From Hyphomicrobium sp. (GTDB taxonomy: Bacteria; Pseudomonadota; Alphaproteobacteria; Rhizobiales; Hyphomicrobiaceae), in NCBI GenBank assembly GCA_016716675.1, contig JADJVG010000009.1, positions 62,001 to 126,000 on the forward strand: DNA of 64,000 bases, read 5' to 3'. Under the pieces are notes generated by a model. The model did not search any database. It was not told the origin of the DNA and was given only the letters and a program-made list of their open reading frames with translations. Below, one piece after another: positions 53,805-62,829 of this stretch. A program made the position numbers and the translations under genes. Every line of letters starts with the position of its first letter. Position 1 is the first letter of the stretch.

Positions 53805-54095
53805 TTAGTCGATAACTGGCGGCGCAGACGGCAGCTTGATGGCGACGACGACCAACTTGCCATACTTGTAAGCGACGCCTGTCCACAGGCCGCTCGCGTT
53901 CTGCTCAAGTGGCGATATGTCGGCGTAGCCCTGATGTAAAAGATGCTGGCGCGCTTCAAGTTCGTTTGACAGGTAGGCGAGCTGCACCCTTGCGATAGCC
54001 ACCCCCTCGGTGGTTGTCGGAGCAGCGGTGTCAGCGGCGAGCGCCGGAGTTGCAGCGGCGAAGGCGGCGACAGTTAATGCAAGAGCACGGATCAT
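53805..54095 (-). CDS. Small exported protein of unknown function
   Basis: The ATG at 54095 follows AAGGAG. The 96-residue product has a signal peptide ending 'TPALAADTA' and a ~75-residue mature part ('GVAIARVQLAYLSNELEARQ', 'LLHQGYADISPLEQNASGLW', 'GVAYKYGKLVVVAIKLPSAP'). The helix followed by two strands resembles half of a PepSY-like or BON-like fold. The family is not identified. It has its own terminator and is monocistronic. Confidence 0.8.
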   Translation of the reverse strand: MIRALALTVAAFAAATPALAADTAAPTTTEGVAIARVQLAYLSNELEARQHLLHQGYADISPLEQNASGLWTGVAYKYGKLVVVAIKLPSAPPVID

Positions 54096-54461
54096 GGAAG
54101 TCTCCTTGTTGGGGGGCGATTGTTTCGAAAACTCTAAAAACTCTGCTTGAAAACTCGGTCTGGCGAAGCATTTCACCAGTGTGACTCTCACATAAGGTGC
54201 AGCCCCACTCACCACCACTCACGTTGCCGTGGCGGCTTTCACGAGATTGGTGATCGCGCGTGATCGGATGGATTGGCGACCGGCAGAACCTCTGCGAATG
54301 GCGCGCTAATCAAGCGTTCGTAGAGCACGCGGCGGTCGCGATCGCGTGAAGCGACCGTTGCTCAACGGGCCGTGCGGGCACATGACAAATTCGAAAGGTC
54401 TGGGGCAGCCGTCAAACGCGCACGACCGAGGTCGATAGGCGTATGAAAATGACTAAGACGT
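54096..54461. other. Gene-free stretch with three AAAACTC direct repeats
   Basis: AAAACTC occurs at 54128-54134, 54137-54143 and 54150-54156, just upstream of the minus-strand small-protein gene, where it could be an activator site. The rest, to 54461, holds no supported gene. Confidence 0.5.
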
Positions 54462-54686
54462 TTAGCAACAGCGGCTGATCTTGCCGCCATTGGCGCCGTA
54501 GCGGCTGGCCTGACGTTCGCGAAAGAAAGCTTCGTACGTCATGATCGGTTCATCGGGGTGGTGCGCCTGACGGTGCGCGACATAGGCCTCGTAGTCAGGC
54601 ACGCCTACCATCAGGCGGGCGGTGCGTGCGATGCCGGCGGCGACAGACGATACAAACAATGCGCTGCGATTTCTCATGGCATTCAC
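54462..54686 (-). CDS. YbdD/YjiX-family small protein
   Basis: The 74-residue protein has 'ARTARLMVGVPDYEAYVAHR', 'HHPDEPIMTYEAFFRERQAS' and 'RYGANGGKISRCC', the DUF466 pattern of YbdD/YjiX, with its terminal Cys pair. These proteins accompany CstA/BtsT pyruvate or peptide transporters, and the gene here overlaps the cstA stop by four bases. Proposed roles include helping transport activity. Confidence 0.93.
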   Translation of the reverse strand: MNAMRNRSALFVSSVAAGIARTARLMVGVPDYEAYVAHRQAHHPDEPIMTYEAFFRERQASRYGANGGKISRCC

Positions 54687-56744
54687 TCCGCAGCTACTGT
54701 GCCGAAGTCACCGGTTTCGCGTGCCGTGACGTGCGGTGTGCCGTAGGCCTTGATGATGGCAACGAGCGCAAAGCCTGCCATGGCCAGCACGAGTGCAATC
54801 AACAGCGACGCCAACGTGGCATTGACGTAGTCGTTGAAAATGATGCGGCCCATCTCCGAAGCATCCTTGGCAGGCGCGAGGATGGTGCCGCTCGCCAAGG
54901 CGCTCGAGAATTTCTCGGCGTGCGCCAGGAAGCCGATGGCCGGGTTCTCGTGGAAGATCTTCTGCCACCCGGCGGTCAACGTGCAGATCGCTATCCATGT
55001 TGCCGGAGCGATGGTCACCCAGGCGTAGCGTTCGCGCTTCATCTTGAACAGCACCACCGTACACGTGATCAGCGCGATGCAGGCGAGCATCTGATTGGAG
55101 ATGCCGAACAGTGGCCACAGCGTATTGATGCCACCCAGCGGATCGACGACGCCCTGATATAGGAAGTACCCCCAGCCGGTGACGGCGATCGTGGTAGCGA
55201 CGATGTTCGCGGTCCACGACTTCGTGTCTTTGAATGCTGGTGTGAACGAGCCGATCAGATCCTGGATCATGAAACGCGCAACGCGCGTACCGGCGTCAAT
55301 GGTCGTCAGAATGAACAGCGCCTCGAACAGAATGGCGAAGTGATACCAGAAGGCCATCATCGCCTTGCCGCCGATAACGCTCGACAAAATTTCAGCCATC
55401 CCGACGGCCAGCGTCGGCGCGCCGCCGGTCCGCGATAGAATGGTGGCTTCGCCGACGTCAGTTGCCGCTTGCGACAGCATTTCTGGCGTGACCGTGAAGC
55501 CCCAGCCGTTGATCGCGGCGGCGGCTGTTTCCGGCGTGGTGCCGATCAGCGCTGAGGGCGAATTCATCGCGAAGTAAATGCCCGGTTCCAGCGAGCACGC
55601 TGCAATCAGCGCCATGATGGCAACGAAGCTTTCCATGAGCATCGCGCCGTAGCCGATGAAGCGGGCGTTGACCTCGTTATCGAGCATCTTCGGTGTTGTG
55701 CCGGACGAAACCAGGGCGTGGAAGCCGGAGATGGCGCCGCACGCGATCGTAATAAACAGGAACGGGAACAGCGTGCCCGCGAACACCGGCCCGGTACCAT
55801 CGATGAACCGGGTGGTGGCCGGCATTTTCAAATCCGGGCTGACGAACATGATGCCCGCCGCGAGGCCGAGGATGGTGCCGATTTTCAGGAACGTCGAAAG
55901 ATAGTCGCGGGGCGCCAACAGCACCCACACCGGCAGAACGGAAGCGATAAATCCATATGCAATCAGCATCCACGTCAGCTCGACGCCGGTGAACGTGAAC
56001 ATCGGACCGAGCACCGGGTCGCCGGCGACGTGTCCGCCATAGACGATGGACGCCATCAGCAGCGCGAAACCGATTGAGGGACATCTCACCGATGTGGCCC
56101 GGCCGCAGATAGCGGCCATAGACGCCCATCAGCAGCGCAATGGGAATGGTGGCTGCGACCGTGAACGTGCCCCATGGACTTTGCGCAAGGGCCTTGACGA
56201 CCACCAGGGCGAGCACGGCGAGCAGGATGACCATGATCACCAAAACGCCGATCATCGCGATGGTGCCGGCGGCTTGGCCGAGTTCGGCGCGGATGATGTC
56301 GCCGAGTGAGCGGCCGTCGCGGCGGGTCGAGGCCCAGAGCATGATGAAGTCCTGAACCGCGCCGGCGAAGACGACACCGATCAGCAGCCAGAGCGTTCCG
56401 GGCAAATAGCCCATTTGAGCGGCGAGCACCGGGCCGACCAGCGGGCCTGCGCCGGCGATGGCGGCGAAGTGGTGGCCGAACAGGACGTTCTTATCAGTCG
56501 GGCAGTAGTCGAGGCCGTCGTTGAAGCGCATGGCTGGCGTCGGCCGCGCTGGGTCGAGTTTAAAAACGCGCTCGGCGAGGAAGAGGGAGTAAAAGCGATA
56601 CGCCAGCAGGTAAACACAGGACGCTGCCGCTACGAGCCACACCGCGTTGATCGTCTCGCCGCGCGAGAGCGCCACAACGCCCAGAGATACGGCACCAAGG
56701 ATCGCGACGGCCAGCCAGCCGAGGTTGCGTCTGACGTCTGCCAT
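54683..56744 (-). CDS. cstA: CstA-family carbon starvation / pyruvate transporter (one frameshift)
   Basis: The N-terminal frame ('MADVRRNLGWLAVAILGAVS', 'YRFYSLFLAERVF', 'GHHFAAIAGAGPLVGPVLAA', 'AGAVQDFIMLWASTRRDGRS') and the C-terminal frame ('GFALLMASIVYGGHV', 'ACGAISGFHALVSSGTTPKM', 'SVIGGKAMMAFWYHFAILFE') join near 56070-56080, so one indel is present. The sum is ~687 residues with about 16-18 spans, normal for CstA. The family imports pyruvate or peptides. The YbdD gene follows and overlaps. Confidence 0.92.
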
Positions 56745-56804
56745 GTCGTGTCATCCCCAGCCGTTGGTCCTAAGCTGGCCGGGACAATACATGAGTTTGC
56801 TGTG

Positions 56805-57614
56805 TCAAGTCAGCAGCGAATAGACGGAATACTCAGGCGAATCTAGCCTTTGGACGACGTGGGATTTTTCTGCACTGTTGGAGCGATCCTCGCTGGTTTT
56901 CGGTGGCGGTAAGCGCGGCAAGACTTTCACAGTTGTGCCGACGGATGCCAACGAAGCGAGGTGAACAGCGTGCTCATTGAGCATTCTGAAGCAACCGGAC
57001 GATGCCGCGATGCCGATGGTTTTGCGGTCATTGGTGCCGTGGATGCGATACAGCGTGTTGCCGAGAAACAGCGCAACGGCGCCCAGTGGATTGCGGATGC
57101 CGCCCTCCATCTTGTTCGGCAAGCGCGGATCACGCTGGCGCATTTCTTCCGGCGGATACCAGTCTGGCCACGCCGCAATTCTACTGATCGTCTCAGTGCC
57201 GGTCCATGTGAAGCCCTCGCGGCCCACCGATATTGGGTATTCATAGGCGTCGTTGTGGCTGAGGGTGAAATAAAGCCGGCGGTTTTCGGTATCGATCAGG
57301 ATCGTGCCCGGCTTCTCTACGTTCGAAAACGCTACCCGGTCCGGAGCCACCGGGGTTATGGCAGGCCGTGTTCCGCCGTCGAGATACGCCGGGAACGCGT
57401 CTGGATAGCGCGATGCATTCGGGTTCGCCAGCGCACGTGGTTCCGTGCGGCGTGGCTTAACGCCTTGCCAGCCGTCTCCGTAGTCGTTCCATCCGCCCCA
57501 TCGGCCGAGGCTCTGCGCGCCGGCCAGCGTTGGGCTGACCGCCACAATGGCGATGGCCAAAACGATAGGGCGCATGAAGGTTCGAAATGTCATGTTCCAG
57601 AATTGCGCCGCCAT
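56805..57614 (-). CDS. YkuD-family L,D-transpeptidase
   Basis: I choose ATG 57614 behind GGGAG. A signal peptide ('MRPIVLAIAIVAVSPTLAGA') follows ten residues later. The catalytic YkuD domain has 'ILIDTENRRLYFTLSHNDAY', 'YPISVGREGF' and the active-site motif 'HGTNDRKTIGIAASSGCFRM' (His, Ser, Gly-Cys). It forms 3-3 cross-links or attaches proteins to peptidoglycan in the periplasm. The C-terminal ~35 residues are a charged tail. A Crp-type regulator gene lies just upstream on the same strand. Confidence 0.92.
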   Translation of the reverse strand: MAAQFWNMTFRTFMRPIVLAIAIVAVSPTLAGAQSLGRWGGWNDYGDGWQGVKPRRTEPRALANPNASRYPDAFPAYLDGGTRPAITPVAPDRVAFSNVEKPGTILIDTENRRLYFTLSHNDAYEYPISVGREGFTWTGTETISRIAAWPDWYPPEEMRQRDPRLPNKMEGGIRNPLGAVALFLGNTLYRIHGTNDRKTIGIAASSGCFRMLNEHAVHLASLASVGTTVKVLPRLPPPKTSEDRSNSAEKSHVVQRLDSPEYSVYSLLT

Positions 57615-57645
57615 ATCATTACTCCCTGCACCGCCACACCTTAGG

Positions 57646-58335
57646 TCAGGGGCTTGGCGCAAAACGATCGAGCCGGACGACATCGCGTATCCGAAGGCCG
57701 CGCGGTGCGTGATAGGAAATGATGGCCTGCTTTTCTAACTCGCGGAGTGCGTCTTCCAGAGTGGCAATGTCCATTTTCAAATAATCGGCAACAACAGAGC
57801 ACTGCACCGACTCGTCGATGATTTCCGGATCCCGGCCTTCGCTCGCATTCCTTTGCGAGAGAAACGACAAGAATGCAGCAACGCGAGCCATTGGCCGATT
57901 GGCTGTCGACGCAACAATCGTGCTGCGCAGATATGCGAACTCGCGTTCGATAGCGTCGAATTGGCGTTGTTCGGTTTGCGGTGTCTGTTTGATCAGCGTT
58001 GGCAGCTCGCTGCGCGGCCAGAAACTCACCGTGCAGTCGGTAACAGCAACCGCCGTATGAATGTGGTGGTCGAGATTACCCAATCCGAAAACAACGCCGC
58101 TCGAAATCTCTTCAATTGTCTCGGGCGGAGCGTTCGGCGGATTGGTGCTGATGCGAACTGTGCCCTGTTCGACGCGAAAGATACATTCTTTCGGCTGGCT
58201 GCTTTCGAAGAGGGTTTGACCGGCCAATAGGCGCCGGTTGAAAAAACCTGATCTCTTATTCCGGGCACGCTGCAGCCGCCGCTTTTCGGCGTTATGGGCG
58301 CGGGTCCAGGCAATAGTTTCAAACATGACGCACAC
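57646..58335 (-). CDS. Crp/Fnr-family transcriptional regulator
   Basis: The 229-residue protein has a cyclic-nucleotide-binding-like beta-roll ('LLAGQTLFESSQPKECIFRV', 'GVVFGLGNLD') and a C-terminal winged helix ('CSVVADYLKMDIATLEDALR', 'AIISYHAPRGLRIRDVVRLD'). There is no N-terminal FNR-type Cys cluster, so it is not an FNR oxygen sensor. The cAMP phosphate-binding Arg-Ser-Ala is also absent. The effector is unknown. It belongs to the FixK/NnrR-like side of the family by domain layout only. Confidence 0.88.
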   Translation of the reverse strand: MCVMFETIAWTRAHNAEKRRLQRARNKRSGFFNRRLLAGQTLFESSQPKECIFRVEQGTVRISTNPPNAPPETIEEISSGVVFGLGNLDHHIHTAVAVTDCTVSFWPRSELPTLIKQTPQTEQRQFDAIEREFAYLRSTIVASTANRPMARVAAFLSFLSQRNASEGRDPEIIDESVQCSVVADYLKMDIATLEDALRELEKQAIISYHAPRGLRIRDVVRLDRFAPSP

Positions 58336-59217
58336 AGGACAATTCGATGCTCAAAGTACAAAATAGCACTATTGCGGTCAATTGGCCCGCCGTTTTGCTA
58401 TTTATCTTGATGTGTTCCAATTCGTGACACTCGAATTGGTTCCATCCAACTCATCTGAGTTCGCCGCCCCGTCTGCAGAGGCCGTCGCGGTCGGTCATTT
58501 CGATGCCCGTGCGGCCACTCCAACCTGGTAAACGATGGGCCACTTGGCGATCGCGCTTGGGTATGACGGGGCGAAAACCGGCGCATGACATTGGAAGAGT
58601 GCTGCGCCGCACTCGCGCGGGTGCCCCGGGGTGACCGGACAGCACTTCGGCGAAACAGGCAATCGCGGTGCGTGTCATGGCCCCCCTGCCGCGCCGGAGG
58701 GTTCGGCACGAGCCGATGAGACCAACAGGAACGTCGCGGTGCAATTCTGGCGGACAGGCGCGGCGGGCGATACAACCCGTGGGTGTATTGGCCCGACCTT
58801 TGTTGCCGCTTTGCGAGCGGTGCATCGCCATGCTGTGGCTGAACTGCGCCAATCCCAGGGTTTCCCGGAACACGGAGAGTTGAACTCTCATTCTCTTCAA
58901 ACGCGGCAGGCGCGTCGATAAGATGCAGTTATAATAGAAGTTTAGCTTTTATGGGCGAGGCATCGCCCAACACTCGCCAAGTACTGGCGTTCAACTCCGA
59001 GATTATGGGGATCGCGGCAGGCGATATCGCGACTCATGCAATCTTTGATGTGACGCTGCTTATCTTGTCAGAATTAGAAGACCTTGTGTCCGGCCTGACG
59101 CCTACTTAATGAATTTGTATCGCCGCCGCGTTGAGTGGTTCTGTCTAGACCGCGCCAGCCGCTGATTGCCGGACTGGACTCCAGGTTGGACTATGAGCGA
59201 TGCCTTGAGGTGACTGC
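58336..59217. other. 880-base stretch without a supported gene
   Basis: Frames of up to 149 codons exist on the minus strand (58451-58900) but show random composition, high Arg/Cys and no ribosome site. A gene-poor, more AT-rich part (58921-59150) precedes the FixL-like kinase and probably contains its promoter. No repeat, RNA gene or mobile element is recognised. Confidence 0.45.
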
Positions 59218-59997
59218 ATGTTCAAAAGCTCAAACGTTCTGCCTCATATAGTCCAGCACGAGGCCAACGAGGCCCTGACGAGGGCGTCCGAGACCGAGAA
59301 CGTGGTGCAATTGACGACTGTTGCTGCCTTGGGCGTTGGCCTGATCCACGAAATGAGCCAACCTTTGTCTGCCGCCGCAACCTTCATTCATGCGGCACAG
59401 CGCCTGCTCAAAACCAATGACTATGATCGATATCTGCTGGCTGAGATTGTCGAAAAAGCAGCCCAGGAGTTGAAGCAGACCCGCGACGTGCTTGTGCGAT
59501 TGCGTGATGCCGTGTCGGCCGAACAGGCCATACAAGTTCCGCTTGATCTGGTTGCGCTGACACAAATGGTTGCCGACCAGTTGCGCGGCGAAGCAAAGGA
59601 ACGATCGGTACGGGTCATGGTCGAACCCGGGTCTTTGCCGACGATGTTCGCAAATGCCGTGCAAATCAAACAAGTGCTGCTCAATCTGATCGGCAATGCA
59701 ATCGATGCAGCGGCGGAAACAGCAAACGGGACTGTCAGTGTGCGATGCCGTCACGACATAACGACCGCCGAGATCGAAGTTAGCGATAATGGCAAAGGGA
59801 TTGATTCTGAAATCGCAGAGCACGTGTTTCAACCGTTCCAGACAACAAAGCCGCGCGGTATGGGACTAGGATTGCCCCTCAGCCGCCAGATTGCTGAAGC
59901 GCACGGAGGGCATCTCTGGTGGGAATCTGTTCTGCCGCAGGGCACAAGATTCCGCCTTCAATTGCCGCTAGTGAGTCCCGCAGATCATGCAGCCTGA
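59218..59997 (+). CDS. Soluble FixL/NtrB-type histidine kinase without sensor domain
   Basis: The 259-residue protein starts almost directly with the HisKA region ('LTTVAALGVGLIHEMSQPLS', phospho-acceptor His in 'IHEMSQPL') and ends with an HATPase domain ('QVLLNLIGNAIDAA', 'DNGKGIDSEI', 'GMGLGLPLSRQIAEAHGG'). The 'HEMSQPL' box is typical of FixL-related kinases. No PAS, GAF or membrane span is present, so its input must come from another protein or from the first ~30 residues. Its end overlaps the start of the FixJ-like regulator. Confidence 0.92.
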   Translation: MFKSSNVLPHIVQHEANEALTRASETENVVQLTTVAALGVGLIHEMSQPLSAAATFIHAAQRLLKTNDYDRYLLAEIVEKAAQELKQTRDVLVRLRDAVSAEQAIQVPLDLVALTQMVADQLRGEAKERSVRVMVEPGSLPTMFANAVQIKQVLLNLIGNAIDAAAETANGTVSVRCRHDITTAEIEVSDNGKGIDSEIAEHVFQPFQTTKPRGMGLGLPLSRQIAEAHGGHLWWESVLPQGTRFRLQLPLVSPADHAA

Positions 59998-60616
59998 ACA
60001 TACAATTTATGTCGTGGACGATGACCCTGCGCTGCGGTCTTCCCTATCAATTTTGTTGCAGACGGCGGGATTTGGCCGAAGGGTCTTTGCATCGGCGGAG
60101 GCATTCCTTGCGTCGCTTGACGGGAACCAGTCCGTCTGCGCGTTGGTCGATGTCTTCTTGCCGGGGATGACGGGCCTCGCGCTGCAGCAGCAACTAGTCG
60201 ATAGGGACGTTGAGGCCGCGCTGATTTTTATGTCGGGTCAGGCTGACGTGCCGATGGCGGTTCAGGCCATGCGTGCGGGCGCTTCTGATTTTATCCAGAA
60301 GCCATTTGATCCCGAGAAGCTTCTTGAGGTTGTCGATGATGCGCTGACGCACCAGTGCGAGCTGAAAGAATTGCGATCGAGAAGCGATGAAACACTGAAA
60401 AATTTGCAAAGCCTGACGCTGCGGGAGAGAGAAGTTCTCACCCTCCTCGTGGAAGGCAACCTCAACAAAATGATTGCCGCGCGCCTTGGCATCAGCATCC
60501 GCACGGTCGAGCACCACCGTTCACACATCATGGCCAAAATGAATGCGCGAACGCTCTCGCACCTAGTCAGGATGTCTTTTGGGATTATAGAGCCGTCGCT
60601 GCTGCACCAGAAGTAG
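59987..60616 (+). CDS. FixJ-family response regulator
   Basis: The 209-residue regulator has a receiver domain ('YVVDDDPALRSSLSILLQTA', phospho-acceptor Asp in 'ALVDVFLPGMTGL', Lys in 'FIQKPFDPEKLLE') and a LuxR-type helix-turn-helix ('LTLREREVLTLLVEGNLNKM', 'LGISIRTVEHHRSHIMAKMN'). It is translationally coupled to the kinase. FixLJ-type pairs often control micro-oxic respiration. The broken cbb3-type oxidase nearby is a possible former target. Confidence 0.94.
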   Translation: MQPEHTIYVVDDDPALRSSLSILLQTAGFGRRVFASAEAFLASLDGNQSVCALVDVFLPGMTGLALQQQLVDRDVEAALIFMSGQADVPMAVQAMRAGASDFIQKPFDPEKLLEVVDDALTHQCELKELRSRSDETLKNLQSLTLREREVLTLLVEGNLNKMIAARLGISIRTVEHHRSHIMAKMNARTLSHLVRMSFGIIEPSLLHQK

Positions 60617-60767
60617 GTCCGGCGAATGGCAGAACCCTTCTTGAACGCAAATCGGCGTTTTGGCAGGCCGAGCGCCGTCTGCGAAATTTGCGGCACATCG
60701 CGGTGACCCTCATCACCACGTAGATGAAACTGCGCGAACGGTCATCTGCCGGCGGTCGGCAATTAAA

Positions 60768-60798
60768 GGGCGCGCGACACGTAGATTGGCGCGCGCCC
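60768..60798. terminator. GC-rich hairpin between fixJ-like gene and AhpD-like gene
   Basis: GGGCGCGCG (60768-60776) and CGCGCGCCC (60790-60798) are exact complements around a 13-base loop. It lies between two convergent genes. No T-run is seen, so termination may be rho-dependent or shared. Confidence 0.55.
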
Positions 60799-60881
60799 TG
60801 CTGCAGCCCTCCCTCCGGCAGCGCTCCCCCCTGCAGCACAGAGAGCGCCTGGACCTTTTCAGCCTAACGTGCAGCGACCGC

Positions 60882-61229
60882 TCAGGCGCTCTTGTGTGAC
60901 GCTGCCTTTTGCATTTCGTCGGTCGCGAGGATGGAGTGGGCATAGGCGCCGCCGGCGCGCATTTCCGCCGCAACCCAGATCGCTTCAATCAACTCGGCTT
61001 CTGTCGCGCCGTGCCGCAACGCAGTTTTCGTGTGACCTTTGATGCAGTAGGGGCACTGCGTGACGTGCGCCACAGCGACGGCTATGATCTGTTTGAACTT
61101 TTCGGACAACGCACCATTGGCAAAGACTTGCTTGCTGAAGGCTTGAAACGCGGCCTCGGTTTCTGGCGCCAGGTCCCGGCGCTTCTGCGCAAGATCTCGC
61201 GTGTTGGTTGGATAGATTTCGCTTGTCAT
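60882..61229 (-). CDS. Carboxymuconolactone decarboxylase / AhpD-like protein
   Basis: The ATG at 61229 follows AGAGG. The 115-residue product has the CMD-family helix and redox motif 'HVTQCPYCIKGHTKTALRHG' (CxxC-x3-H) and 'EAELIEAIWVAAEMRAGGAY'. The CxxC is the peroxidatic pair in AhpD-type alkylhydroperoxidases. A longer reading from 61265 is possible but lacks a good ribosome site. The physiological substrate is unknown. Confidence 0.92.
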   Translation of the reverse strand: MTSEIYPTNTRDLAQKRRDLAPETEAAFQAFSKQVFANGALSEKFKQIIAVAVAHVTQCPYCIKGHTKTALRHGATEAELIEAIWVAAEMRAGGAYAHSILATDEMQKAASHKSA

Positions 61230-61445
61230 GTGGACCTCTTGGTCGGGAGAAAGAGGGTCGATCAACCCATCTGGCGAAAGTAGTGCCCACGCTCAGAATT
61301 CATAAAACAGCGAAGCTGGCCGGGGGTGCTGAGTGTACTGGCTCTGAGGAATGTGGCGCTATCAATTGAGCAAACCCTTGCGGTCATTTCTCAAGGATGA
61401 TGCGGGGGTGGCGCGCTCGCGTGCACCGCGTCGCCATGAACAGGA

Positions 61446-61562
61446 TCAGACGCCCTTGCGCGATTCCAGCAACGAGGCTTGCAATCGGGTGCAGTAGAGC
61501 GTGACGCCCATAATCAGCAAGGTGCTCAGCGCCGCGGCGGCCAATATGAGCTCGTGTGCCAT
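61446..61562 (-). CDS. 38-residue single-span membrane protein
   Basis: This small gene starts at ATG 61562, eight bases after GGAG. The product is 'MAHELILAAAALSTLLIMGV' followed by 'TLYCTRLQASLLESRKGV': one membrane helix with a short basic tail. Oxidase operons often carry such small subunits (CcoQ-like or similar), and the broken oxidase subunit I gene lies ~230 bases upstream on the same strand. It is too short for family assignment. Confidence 0.6.
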   Translation of the reverse strand: MAHELILAAAALSTLLIMGVTLYCTRLQASLLESRKGV

Positions 61563-61792
61563 GACATGGACTCCTCTTCTGTTAAAGCGGCTGGGGGGAG
61601 CACGAGAACAGAGTGTGATATCTGGATATCGTGATTAAGCGTGCGTGTTAACGGGCAATTCTACCTATGCGCTCAGGCGCACTTGGTGAGAGGGCAACGC
61701 TTCATGACTGTCGAACACCACGATCATCAGCGATTTTTCATCAGGCTGCAGACCACCGCGCAAGAGCTTTCACCGCAGCAGGTTCGTCGCTT

Positions 61793-62829
61793 TCACTTTG
61801 GTGGTGATTGGTGATCCAGAAGAGTCTCGCTGTTGCTATAGGTCGGCGTATGCAGAAACTCTGCTGGCACGTCCCACATGCGGGCCGCGTACCAAACGGC
61901 CCATGCAATGACGAACAACGTCATCACCCACACCCAAACCGGAATTGAAGAGCGTGCCTCGGCCCTGAGCGGATCGAACAGATCATCGGTGCTGAAGGCA
62001 TCCACGGTGAAGCGGACTAGGCCGCGATGGATCGAGTTGGGGCGCAGTCCAGAGACGGTGATGCCGGGGCCATTGTGCACCACAAACGGAATTTCCTTAA
62101 TGCGAAGACACCTAGCGCATATGAATAGATCGATTGATTGAGCAATTTCGGGAGCGCGTAATAGAAAATTCCCAATGCCAACGGCGTGAACCACATGCCG
62201 ACCGCATTATGCATATAGAAGCCGGATACGGACACTTGTCCGAGGCCATATTGATACCACGGCAGAATGGCCACCACCGCAATGATGCACGTCCATAAGG
62301 TGCCGCCCATCGTGTACCAGTTCGACAGGTAGATATCTTCGGTCTTCCGCTGCGCCACTGTGGCGACCAAATTCCAGGCGGTGACCACCAGGGCAGCTAG
62401 AAAGATCACCCCGATCGACCATGGCCACTCGCGATACTCAAGATCACCTGCGCTGTAGCCGAGATCGAGTGCGACGGTTCCGGCAATCGCCGCCACGTTG
62501 AACAACCACAACCCGATGCGAGCCATGCGTACGCTGTAGAGCGATGTGCGGCAGCTGCGTGCGGCAACGTAATACGCCAAGCCGACAAGACCGATGCTGG
62601 CCCAGCCATAAAACGTTGCATTGGTGTGGATTGGCCGTAGTCGTCCGAAGGTCAACCATTCGCTGGATCCGAATTCCGGCGCTCCGAACTTATAAGCAAG
62701 CACGATCCCGACGAAGGTGGAAAAGAGGAGCCATGCGACCGCTGAGATCGTGTAAGCTGAAAAGACGCGCGCCAAATCCAGATCTTCTTGATGAGGTGCG
62801 ATCGAAGGATCCGCTGCCGCCGGCTGCAT
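61793..62829 (-). pseudogene. Truncated cbb3-type oxidase subunit I (CcoN-like), joined out of frame to another membrane segment
   Basis: The ATG at 62829 follows TAGGAG. Residues 1-~247 match CcoN: 'SAYTISAVAWLLFSTFVG', 'RLRPIHTNATFYGWAS' with the low-spin heme His, and 'YMHNAVGMWFTPLALGIFYY' with the first copper-site His. The homology stops at 'QSIYSYALG', before the HH pair and the heme b3 His, and the frame ends at 62017. A different frame from ~62110 to 61793 encodes an unrelated-looking part with one membrane span ('IPVWVWVMTLFVIAWAVWYA') and a polar tail. This is best explained by an internal deletion of ~230 codons plus the start of a following gene, or by a local mis-assembly. Confidence 0.75.

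Noticed and set aside
58451..58900. 149-codon minus-strand frame in the gene-free region before the FixL-like gene
   Set aside because: High Arg/Cys content, no ribosome site, no domain. Competing frames of similar quality lie on the other strand.
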